From positions 1 to 19,541 of the forward strand of contig SFFS01000075.1 in assembly GCA_004557805.1 (NCBI GenBank): a stretch of DNA of 19,541 bases, in the 5' to 3' direction. This document shows, piece by piece, positions 13,461 to 19,541 of this stretch; the first letter of the stretch is position 1, and every line of letters starts with the position of its first letter. Under the pieces are notes generated by a model. It was not told the origin of the DNA and made no database searches. It worked only from the letters and a program-made list of their open reading frames with translations. Made by a program: the position numbers and the translations under genes. The stretch is from Clostridiales bacterium. GTDB lineage: Bacteria > Bacillota > Clostridia > Christensenellales > Aristaeellaceae.

Positions 13461-13499
13461 TGCAACCCCCCTTCTTTTCAAAAAAGAAGGGGGGTTGCA
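13461..13499. terminator. 18-bp perfect hairpin between convergent genes
   Basis: Bases 13461-13478 pair perfectly with 13482-13499 around CAA. The stem has a C6/G6 block and a T/A-rich tip. It lies between the ends of the ATP-grasp and BlaR1-like genes and probably ends both transcripts. The only T-run is before the stem on the plus strand, so neither strand has the usual T-tract after it. Confidence 0.6.
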
Positions 13500-13526
13500 G
13501 ATCGCATGCTTCCGCCCGGAGGCCCC

Positions 13527-16500
13527 TCAGCCGTTCCCCTCGCCGGGCGCGAACATGTCGATAGGTTCGGAGCCGTCCTTCGCGTCCATCCAGACCTCAT
13601 AACCATCCCGGCCCGTCTCAAGCTGCTCCTTCGTGCGGAAATCAATGCGCCAGCGTCCGTCCCGGTAAAAATACCGGCACACGATCATCTCGTCGAGCTC
13701 TGCGTCGGTCAGGCCGTACCGCGTTTTGACCGCTTCGCGCGCCGCCTGCACGGCCTCCTCCTGCGTCATATCCCCTTCGCCCGGCAGGCCGAACAGTTCC
13801 GGTTCCCATTCCGCTTTCTGCTCCAATAGCCAGGTGTCGTAGACGCCGCGCTCCTTTTCCAGCGCTTCGCGCTGCGCGTCCTGCTCCTCCCACTCCTGAA
13901 TCTGCCGCCGCTGCGCGGCGTATTCCTCCGCATCGGTGAAGGCGGTTTCGCCGTCCGGACACAGAAGCGCCGCGTGGAAATCGGGTACGCCGTATTCGCC
14001 CGTTCCCGCCTTTGAAAGCGTTACCAGCCACCAGCGCGCGATGCTTGTCTCCCGCATTTCTGCCATAACGTCGCAGGTTTCGTCCGCGCTGCCGGGCCAG
14101 GCTTCCGCCAGCATTGCGCGCGCCCGTTCAATCGCCTCGTCCCGCGTGATTTCGCCTTCCTCCGGCACGGCGCTGTCGCCCGCAAGCAGGTAATATTCGA
14201 TGCTGCCGGCCGCGCTCTGCTCCGGCATGTACGGCCGCTCCGGTATATACGGATCAGCCGCGTTCACCTGCGGGGACTGCCACGTATCGGTCACAACTCC
14301 CGCCGCGTTAAGATACACCGCGCAGTTCGCATGTCCGGCCTTCGTCGCGAAGCCCACCTTCCACGTGCGGTTCTGCGGCTCGCCGATGGGGTAATAGAAA
14401 TACACGCTCCGGTTCGCAATATCGTCCGCCGTCAGCCCGAAGGCTTCCTGCGCCGCAGCCGTCGCCTTTTCGACGGCCTCCTCCTCGGACAGATCGCCCG
14501 TTCCGGGCAGAATGCAGATCATATCCGCCAACCATGTAAACCCGTAATCGAGCGCCATCTGGCTCGCCTGCGCGCGGGCCGCAAGCGGCCAGCCGTTCGG
14601 ATCGCCGTAGCGGTTATACATCGTAGTCAGCTGCGCCTGGAATTCCTCATAGCGCGCCTGCCAGCCGGGCTGGATTTCGTCGTAGCCGCGTACCTGCTTT
14701 TCGCACGACTGCATCGCCGCCTGCGCGTCCGCGCTCAGTTCAATGTTCTCCAGCGGCACAAAGCCCTGCGTCCTGCCCGCGCGGATATGCCAATAGTCGT
14801 TCGTCCGCCCGATCAGTTCCACCTGCGTGCCGGCCGCCAGCGTTCCCGCGGTGTCGCGGGTCAGGCCGTCGTCGGCGAGCACGCCGACATATCCCGTCGG
14901 CTCGTCCGTTACGATCGTGCCGGCCGGCAGCGTCGCCGCAGGCTGCGCGTCCGTCAGGCACACGAGCGGAATATATCCCTCCGCGCCGGAATAGCCGTCC
15001 GTCGCGCCCACGGTGACGCGCGCCCACATTTCGTCCGGATCGTCGAGCAGATCGTGCGGATAGCCGCCCATGGTGGGCATCGTCTCGTGCACGGTCACAG
15101 CCGCGCCGTTGAACACAATTTCGCTGGGCCATTCGTAATCGTCGGCGGCGTTGCACAGGTTCGCCGCCTGCGAGATCGGGCTGGCAGTCCACATCGTCAG
15201 GCCGAGGCTCTCCTTCTGCGCCGGGCGATAGTCCGCGCTTTCATAGGCGGTTCCGTCCGCATACGGCCCGCTCACGTCGATGCGGATCACCTCGGCGGTG
15301 TCCATCGAGATTTCAACAAGATGCTCGTACTGGCTGCCGTCGCCAAGCGTGGCCGTCAGCGGCACCTCCAGCACCGGAACGGATTCTCCGTTCCAGTCGA
15401 GCGCCGCGTTGCGCATCGCGCCGCTCGTCTTGTAGCCCTGCACGCCGAAATCCCATGCGACGCGCGAAAGACAGGCCTCCTTCGCCAGCTGCACGGCGCT
15501 CTCGCGGTTCAGCCCGTAGGGCCATTCAACGGAAATAGGCGTGTTTTCGGCGCTCTGCGCCTCTTCCGTAGCAAGTGCGAAGCACATGCCCGCGCCGAGC
15601 GTCGCGGCGAGCGCCGCCGCCACCAGCAGCGCGCCCAGCCGTTTCCTGTGCTGCGACATAATGGCCAGAATTCTCTTTTTCATGCCCTTCTTCCCTCCGT
15701 AAAAGCTCGTGGACAGAACGGTGCGCGGCCCGCTCTGCCGCCGGATGACGGCGATGATCGTTTCAGAGTAATATTGCCGCTCGTCGAGGTCTGCGCCGCG
15801 CAGCACGCTCTCGTCGCATGCGGCCTCGCAGTAGAACGCCTGCGAGCGCGCGGCAATCCACACGAGCGGATTGAACCAGTGCAGCGTGCAGCCCGCCAGC
15901 GCAATGGCCTTGCGCAGCACGTCGCGGCGCTTGAGATGCGTCAGTTCATGGCGGAAAATCAGCGCCAGCTCGCGGTCGTTTAATTGCAGATCGGGCAGAA
16001 GAATCATCGGGCGGCTCGCGCCCACCAGCATGGGGCTGCCCACGGCGGGGCAGCAGCGCAGCCGTGCGGGCGCTTTCACGCCCACGTCGCGCCGCGCCTG
16101 CCGCAGCGCGCGGCGGCAGCGTTCCTCCTGCACGGGGCGCGCCCAGCGGCGCACGATGCGCCGGAACCGTGCGTAGCCGCACAGGTTCCACAAAAGCACC
16201 GCCAGCGCGCCCGCGGCCCATACGCAGAATACGATCTTCCCAACGGGCAGCGGCCTGCCTTCCGCCGCGCCCTGCGCGGCTGAAACAGCCGTATCCCGCG
16301 TTTGCGTCGCGGCCTGTCCTGCGGGCTGTGCCGCCGTTTCCTGCCTGCCCGCAACAGGCTGCACCGCCGGATACGCCGCTGGCCGCGCCGTCGCCGCGGC
16401 GGGCAGCGTCAGCGTCACGGCGGGCCGCGCGGGCGAGAGCCGCCATGGAATCAGCAGCCCCAGGAACACGATCAGAAAAACGAGCGAAACGCTGCGCGCG

Positions 16501-16601
16501 CTGCACTTTTTGCCCAGCAGCGGCAGCGCCGCCAGCACCAAGCAGATCACCGCCGACATGGCCAGCGTGCATTCCGCCAGCATGCGTAGAAATGCGTTCA
16601 T
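13527..16601 (-). CDS. M56-family (BlaR1-type) membrane metalloprotease with large sensor region
   Basis: 1024 residues, ATG at 16601 with AAAGGAG upstream, 18 bases after the BlaI-like gene. Helices occur at about 8-29, 36-53 and 122-142, with a Pro/Ala/Gln-rich loop between the last two. The zinc-protease motif is HELTH (218-222) in RHELTHLKRRD, with further ligand Glu259 in CEAACDE. A fourth helix (about 322-345) leads to about 675 exported residues. These are not a penicillin-binding domain. They contain up to four PepSY-like units (starting near NRESAVQLAKEA, SEEEAVEKATAA, TRDEAIERARAM, TQEEAVQAAREA) and SH3-like strands (QVELIGRTNDYWHIRAG...GFVPL). It likely senses an outside signal and cleaves the adjacent repressor. 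The signal is unknown and need not be a beta-lactam. Confidence 0.88.
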   Translation of the reverse strand: MNAFLRMLAECTLAMSAVICLVLAALPLLGKKCSARSVSLVFLIVFLGLLIPWRLSPARPAVTLTLPAAATARPAAYPAVQPVAGRQETAAQPAGQAATQTRDTAVSAAQGAAEGRPLPVGKIVFCVWAAGALAVLLWNLCGYARFRRIVRRWARPVQEERCRRALRQARRDVGVKAPARLRCCPAVGSPMLVGASRPMILLPDLQLNDRELALIFRHELTHLKRRDVLRKAIALAGCTLHWFNPLVWIAARSQAFYCEAACDESVLRGADLDERQYYSETIIAVIRRQSGPRTVLSTSFYGGKKGMKKRILAIMSQHRKRLGALLVAAALAATLGAGMCFALATEEAQSAENTPISVEWPYGLNRESAVQLAKEACLSRVAWDFGVQGYKTSGAMRNAALDWNGESVPVLEVPLTATLGDGSQYEHLVEISMDTAEVIRIDVSGPYADGTAYESADYRPAQKESLGLTMWTASPISQAANLCNAADDYEWPSEIVFNGAAVTVHETMPTMGGYPHDLLDDPDEMWARVTVGATDGYSGAEGYIPLVCLTDAQPAATLPAGTIVTDEPTGYVGVLADDGLTRDTAGTLAAGTQVELIGRTNDYWHIRAGRTQGFVPLENIELSADAQAAMQSCEKQVRGYDEIQPGWQARYEEFQAQLTTMYNRYGDPNGWPLAARAQASQMALDYGFTWLADMICILPGTGDLSEEEAVEKATAAAQEAFGLTADDIANRSVYFYYPIGEPQNRTWKVGFATKAGHANCAVYLNAAGVVTDTWQSPQVNAADPYIPERPYMPEQSAAGSIEYYLLAGDSAVPEEGEITRDEAIERARAMLAEAWPGSADETCDVMAEMRETSIARWWLVTLSKAGTGEYGVPDFHAALLCPDGETAFTDAEEYAAQRRQIQEWEEQDAQREALEKERGVYDTWLLEQKAEWEPELFGLPGEGDMTQEEAVQAAREAVKTRYGLTDAELDEMIVCRYFYRDGRWRIDFRTKEQLETGRDGYEVWMDAKDGSEPIDMFAPGEGNG

Positions 16602-16619
16602 AGCGTCTCCTTTGCGCGG

Positions 16620-17015
16620 TTACTTTTCCGCCTGTTCGCGCGCTTTTGCGATAAACTCGGACAACTCGTCCAGATCGGACGCAGACAGCTTTTCGCGCGT
16701 CAGCGCGGCGATCAGCGAAGGCACGCTGCTTCTGTGATAGCGCGCCAGGAACGATTCCGTCTCCATTTGCAGATATTCCTCGCGCGAGATGAGCGCGCGG
16801 AACAGATGCTCGCGGCCGCGCTTTTCCTCGTCGGCGCGCAGGAAGCCGCGCTCGGCCAGCCGCCCGAACAGTGTCACGAGCGACTGCATTTTGTATTCCT
16901 TCTGCGTTCGGGCCGTCAGTTTTTCGCGCACCTGGCCGATCGTCACCGGCGCGGGCAGGTCCCAGATGATTTCCATGATAGCGAATTCCGTATCGGGAAG
17001 GCGCTGGCTTTTCAT
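16620..17015 (-). CDS. BlaI/MecI-family transcriptional repressor
   Basis: 131 residues, ATG at 17015 with GGAGGA upstream. The winged-helix N-terminus (LPDTEFAIMEIIWDL, TIGQVREKL, KMQSLVTLFGRLAERGFL) and the helical dimerisation C-terminus (SVPSLIAALTREKLSASDLDELSEFI) are those of BlaI/MecI repressors, which are inactivated by cleavage when the partner M56 protease is triggered. It is the first gene of the pair with the protease gene and probably represses its own promoter. No beta-lactamase or other obvious target gene lies next to it, so any further targets are outside the window. Confidence 0.93.
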   Translation of the reverse strand: MKSQRLPDTEFAIMEIIWDLPAPVTIGQVREKLTARTQKEYKMQSLVTLFGRLAERGFLRADEEKRGREHLFRALISREEYLQMETESFLARYHRSSVPSLIAALTREKLSASDLDELSEFIAKAREQAEK

Positions 17016-17076
17016 AGGGCAGATTCCTCCGTATCATATTGCGCATGAAATTCAAAAGACCGTTTGTCTTGCTTAT

Positions 17077-17105
17077 ACAATACCATCCGTCTTACAATTT
17101 GTCAA
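17077..17105 (-). promoter_or_regulatory. Promoter and possible operator of the BlaI/BlaR1-like operon
   Basis: On the minus strand TTGACA (plus 17100-17105) and TATTGT (plus 17077-17082) are 17 bases apart. The short palindrome ACAA-A-TTGT overlaps the -35 box, and a second TTGTA lies at the -10, consistent with a repressor site of the ACA/TGT kind used by BlaI, though the match is loose. Confidence 0.7.
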
Positions 17106-17121
17106 CCGTTTTGCCTCGCAC

Positions 17122-17148
17122 AAAAACGGGAAGGCCGAAGCCCTCCCG
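17122..17148 (-). terminator. Intrinsic terminator of feoAB
   Basis: On the minus strand CGGGAGGGC-TTCG-GCCTTCCCG (plus 17127-17148, nine pairs with one G-U) is followed by five Ts (plus 17122-17126). It begins 11 bases after the feoB stop and insulates the BlaI promoter just beyond. Confidence 0.88.
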
Positions 17149-17158
17149 CGTTTCAGAG

Positions 17159-19282
17159 TCATTGCAGCCCCATCAGCCTGCCCGCGTTGAACACCACGCA
17201 CGCCGCCAGATAGGCGGCGAGGCACTGGATTCCCGCCGCGCACAGCGCGGTTTTCGTGCTGCCCAGTTCGCGCCGGGCCGCTCCGAACGCCGCCGCGCAC
17301 GGCGTATACAAAAGCGTAAACGTCAGGAACGACGCGGCCGACAGCGGCGTGAACAGCCGCCGCAGCGCGGCCCGCAGCGCGAACGCGCCCGGCGCGCGCA
17401 GCAGCACGCCGAACGTCGAAAGGATGGCTTCCTTTGCGGCCAGTCCCGTCAGAAGCGCCGCACTGGCCTCCCAGTTTCCGAACCCCGCGGGCAGAAACAG
17501 CGGCCCGACGGCGCCCGCAAGCGTTTCAAGCGCGCTCCTTCCGCCCAGCTGCACGCGGTTCATCAGCCAGATCAGCAGCGACGCGGGCAGCAGCGTCGTC
17601 AGCGCGCAGCGGACGAAAATGCGCGAGCGCGTCAGCATCAGCGACAGCGCGGCGCGCGCCGACGGCATCCGGTAGCTCGGCAGCTCCATCACGAACGTCG
17701 ATTCTCCGCCCGGCGACAGGCGGCTCATGCACAGCGCGGCGGGCAGCATCATCGCCGCGCCCAGCGCGTACAGCGCGCCGACGGCCAGCGTTTCCCTTCC
17801 CGGAAAGAACGCCGACGCAAACAGCGAATACACCGGCAGCTTCGCGCTGCACGAGCAGAACGGCAGAAGCAGCGTCATCCGCCGCCGGTCGCGCGCGTCG
17901 GGCAGCGTGCGCGTAGCGAGAATGGCGGGCACGGTACACCCAAACCCCAGCAGCGCCGGCACGAACGCACGGCCGTTCAGCCCGAGCCGCCGCAGCAGCC
18001 GGTCGGCGCAGCAGGCCATGCGCGCCATATAGCCGCTGTCCTCGACCAGCGAGAGCAGAAAAAACAGCGTCAGTACCGCGGGCAGAAACCCCAGCACCGA
18101 GCCGAGCCCGTTCAGCACGCCCTCCGAGAGCAGGCTGCGGATCCATTCAGACGCGCTGACGCGCGTCAGAAGGCCGTCCAGCCCCGCGAACGCGCGCTCA
18201 ACCGCCGCGCTCAGCAGCCCGCCCAGCGTGCCGCCCACCGGCCCGAACGTCAGATACAGAATCGCCGCCATCACCGCGGCAAACGCCGGCCACGCCAGCA
18301 GCGGATGCATCAGCGCCGCGTCGGCTCTTCTCGATCTTGCCCTCGCCTCCGTCTCCGCCGCGCCGCGCACCGTCCGTGCGACAATCTCGTCCGCACGCGC
18401 GTAGAGCGCGGCGGGGGAGACGGAGGGAACGGCGGGGGCTCCGCCCCCGCGCCCCCGGCAGGAACCTGAGGTTCCTGCACCTCCCGCTTGGGAAAATAAC
18501 TTAGGGAAGCGCGGCTGCGCGTTTCCTGCTTCTTTACGAGACGGCGGCGGGACGGGGAAGACGGCGGAGGCTCCGCCCCCGCGCCCCCGGCAGGAACCTG
18601 AGGTTCCTGCACCTCCCGCTTGGGAAAGTAATTTAGGGGAGCATGGCTGCGCGTTTCCTGTCTTTTTCACATTTTTACACCCCGGCAGCGAAGCAATCGT
18701 TTTTCGCAGCGATGCAGCGGAACTCTTCCCGCTCATCCCGCGCCTTGCTTCTCCCGGCTTTCGCCCCGAGGCAGGCTCAGCCTCGTCCCGCTCCTTTTTC
18801 TCGCCTGTTCCCGTTCCGACAACCTTCCTCAGCCCCGCCAGCACTTCCTCTCCGCTTGCGCTGGCGGCGATCACCGTCGTTCCCAGCGCGCGCGCCAGCG
18901 CGGCGAAATCAATCTCCGCGCCCTTCTCCGGCAGCTCGTCCAGCATCGTCAGCGCGACGAGGACGGGGATGCCGGTCGCGATCAGTTCCAGCGTGAGGTA
19001 CAGTCCGCGCGCCAGGCTCGTCGCATCGAGCACGTTGAGAATCGCGTCGGGCCGGTCGCCGCGCAGCGATTCGCGCGCAAGCGCTTCCTCGCCTTCCGCC
19101 GCGTCGAGCGCATATACGCCGGGCAGGTCGATCAGCGTAACGTTCGGATCGGCGCGCAGCGCACCCTCCGCGCGCTCCACCGTCACGCCCGGAAAATTGC
19201 CCGTGCGCTGGCGCAGCCCGGTCAGGCGGTTCAAGAGCGTGGTTTTGCCGCTGTTTGGATTGCCGCACAGCGCCGCCCTCAT
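17159..19282 (-). CDS. feoB: Ferrous iron transporter FeoB with in-frame repeat insertion
   Basis: 707 residues; the ATG at 19282 overlaps the feoA stop (ATGA). G domain: G1 GNPNSGKTT (7-15), G2 region GNFPGVTVE, G3 DLPG (52-55), G4 position TMLD (112-115, normally NxxD), G5-like ASASG (140-144). The membrane part starts near residue 326 and has the family signatures GFGCTVPAILATRTL, LLPFCSCSAKLPVY (gate cysteines) and ELPSYRMP. It moves Fe2+ across the inner membrane using GTP. Between them, residues about 156-291 are unlike FeoB: low-complexity, basic, Gly/Ser-rich, with two copies of a 44-residue unit (GNAQPxxPKLxSQAGGAGTSGSCRGRGGGA) encoded by repeat copies A and B. Only the end of the helical regulatory domain (LYARADEIVARTV) is recognisable. 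The frame stays open, so the protein may still be made. Confidence 0.93.
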   Translation of the reverse strand: MRAALCGNPNSGKTTLLNRLTGLRQRTGNFPGVTVERAEGALRADPNVTLIDLPGVYALDAAEGEEALARESLRGDRPDAILNVLDATSLARGLYLTLELIATGIPVLVALTMLDELPEKGAEIDFAALARALGTTVIAASASGEEVLAGLRKVVGTGTGEKKERDEAEPASGRKPGEARRGMSGKSSAASLRKTIASLPGCKNVKKTGNAQPCSPKLLSQAGGAGTSGSCRGRGGGASAVFPVPPPSRKEAGNAQPRFPKLFSQAGGAGTSGSCRGRGGGAPAVPSVSPAALYARADEIVARTVRGAAETEARARSRRADAALMHPLLAWPAFAAVMAAILYLTFGPVGGTLGGLLSAAVERAFAGLDGLLTRVSASEWIRSLLSEGVLNGLGSVLGFLPAVLTLFFLLSLVEDSGYMARMACCADRLLRRLGLNGRAFVPALLGFGCTVPAILATRTLPDARDRRRMTLLLPFCSCSAKLPVYSLFASAFFPGRETLAVGALYALGAAMMLPAALCMSRLSPGGESTFVMELPSYRMPSARAALSLMLTRSRIFVRCALTTLLPASLLIWLMNRVQLGGRSALETLAGAVGPLFLPAGFGNWEASAALLTGLAAKEAILSTFGVLLRAPGAFALRAALRRLFTPLSAASFLTFTLLYTPCAAAFGAARRELGSTKTALCAAGIQCLAAYLAACVVFNAGRLMGLQ
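18429..18528 (+). repeat. Palindromic repeat element, copy A (inside feoB)
   Basis: A 100-bp unit that matches copy B without gaps at an offset of 132 bases, with about six mismatches. Hairpin 1 is GGGGGCTCCGCCCCC-like (about 18433-18449). Hairpin 2 has arms GCAGGAACC (18458-18466) and GGTTCCTGC (18470-18478) around TGA, followed by ACCTCCCGCTTGGGAAA. The 13-base block GACGGAGGGAACG before hairpin 1 matches GACGAAGGGAACG in copy C at one mismatch. It lies antisense to feoB and is read through in frame. Confidence 0.92.
18561..18660 (+). repeat. Palindromic repeat element, copy B (inside feoB)
   Basis: The second unit of the tandem pair, same orientation as copy A. Hairpin 2 arms are at 18590-18598 and 18602-18610. 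The 132-base offset is exactly 44 codons, so the duplication preserved the feoB frame. The 5' boundary of the unit (ACGGCGG...) and the 3' boundary (GTTTCCTG) are shared with copy A. Confidence 0.92.
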
Positions 19283-19494
19283 GCGCGCACCTCCACCTGC
19301 CGCGCCAGCGAAAGCCGCAGCGCCACGGTATAGCCGCGCAGCGAATAGACGGCCGGATCGCCGCCGGGCGCGGGCCGTTCGGCCGTGACGCGCGTTTCCG
19401 GCACAAATCCCAGCGCGCGCAGCCGCCGCGCCTGCGCGCCCTGCACGGCTGCCACGCGCGCCGAAGCGCCGGGCCTTAAATCGGCAAGAAGCAT
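19279..19494 (-). CDS. feoA: FeoA-type small SH3-fold protein
   Basis: 71 residues from the ATG at 19494 (MLLADLRPGASARV), with GGAGGA six bases upstream; a start ten codons earlier has no such site. The features ADLRPGASARVAAVQ, RRLRALGFVPETRV, and PAVYSLRGYTVALRLSLARQVEV match FeoA, a cytoplasmic partner thought to regulate FeoB. It overlaps feoB by four bases, so the two are translated together. The feoAB promoter is outside the window; nothing is visible in 19495-19541 beyond the ribosome binding site. Confidence 0.92.
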   Translation of the reverse strand: MLLADLRPGASARVAAVQGAQARRLRALGFVPETRVTAERPAPGGDPAVYSLRGYTVALRLSLARQVEVRA

Positions 19495-19541
19495 GATTTT
19501 TCCTCCATCGCTTCGAGTTTCCATTGTCCGGTCATGTCGCG

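Noticed and set aside
14331..15983. Plus-strand open frame of 550 codons
   Set aside because: It is a shadow of the BlaR1-like gene; Arg/His-rich with no recognisable motif.
17039..18469. Long plus-strand open frame (476 codons) rich in Arg, Gln and Pro
   Set aside because: It is antisense to feoB, has no domain and no ribosome binding site, and its composition is what the complement of GC-rich coding DNA gives.
18429..18660. Tandem repeat as a CRISPR array
   Set aside because: Only two units of about 100 bp, inside a gene, with similar rather than unique intervening sequence and no cas gene.

Overview
The window looks like a chromosomal segment from a GC-rich member of the Firmicutes, most likely class Clostridia. 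Supporting points are a GSI-alpha glutamine synthetase followed by an ANTAR regulator, a Bce-type RR/HK/ABC module, a BlaI/BlaR1-like pair, FeoA/FeoB, strong AGGAGG ribosome binding sites and sigma-A promoters. No rRNA, tRNA, transposase, phage gene or CRISPR array was seen. The lineage below class cannot be fixed from this window.

Layout. Positions 1-606 hold a hairpin-rich stretch and a minus-strand acetyltransferase that looks damaged. Positions 685-2902 (plus) are a nitrogen-control unit: a consensus promoter, an attenuator leader, glnA, a structured 227-nt spacer and an ANTAR regulator of the NasT/NitR kind. Positions 2886-3836 contain two copies of a palindromic repeat and a possibly N-truncated acetyltransferase. 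Positions 7597-3880 (minus) are a tight four-gene run: 5'-nucleotidase, secreted SH3-domain protein, iron-sulfur-type flavoprotein, acetyltransferase. Positions 12336-7718 (minus) are a BceRS-BceAB-like envelope-stress/antimicrobial-peptide module. Its response regulator has its own promoter, its kinase is broken in the membrane region, and its transporter has a separate promoter with an inverted-repeat operator. Positions 12383-13446 (plus) are a single ATP-grasp enzyme gene. Positions 17105-13527 (minus) are a BlaI-type repressor followed by an M56 (BlaR1-type) membrane protease with a very large C-terminal sensor region. Positions 19494-17159 (minus) are feoA-feoB for ferrous iron uptake.

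Three points stand out. First, a palindromic repeat family (four copies in 19.5 kb) has been inserted and tandemly duplicated, in frame, within feoB between the G domain and the membrane domain; another copy supplies the 3' end of the ANTAR gene. Second, the glnA leader can fold into either an intrinsic terminator or a 6-bp hairpin with an A1/G4 hexaloop, the element ANTAR proteins bind; a second A1/G4 hexaloop hairpin sits just before the ribosome binding site of the ANTAR gene itself. Third, the Bce-type kinase has lost its second membrane helix through a frame-changing deletion, leaving a short membrane peptide whose stop overlaps (ATGA) an ATG that would start a soluble kinase core.
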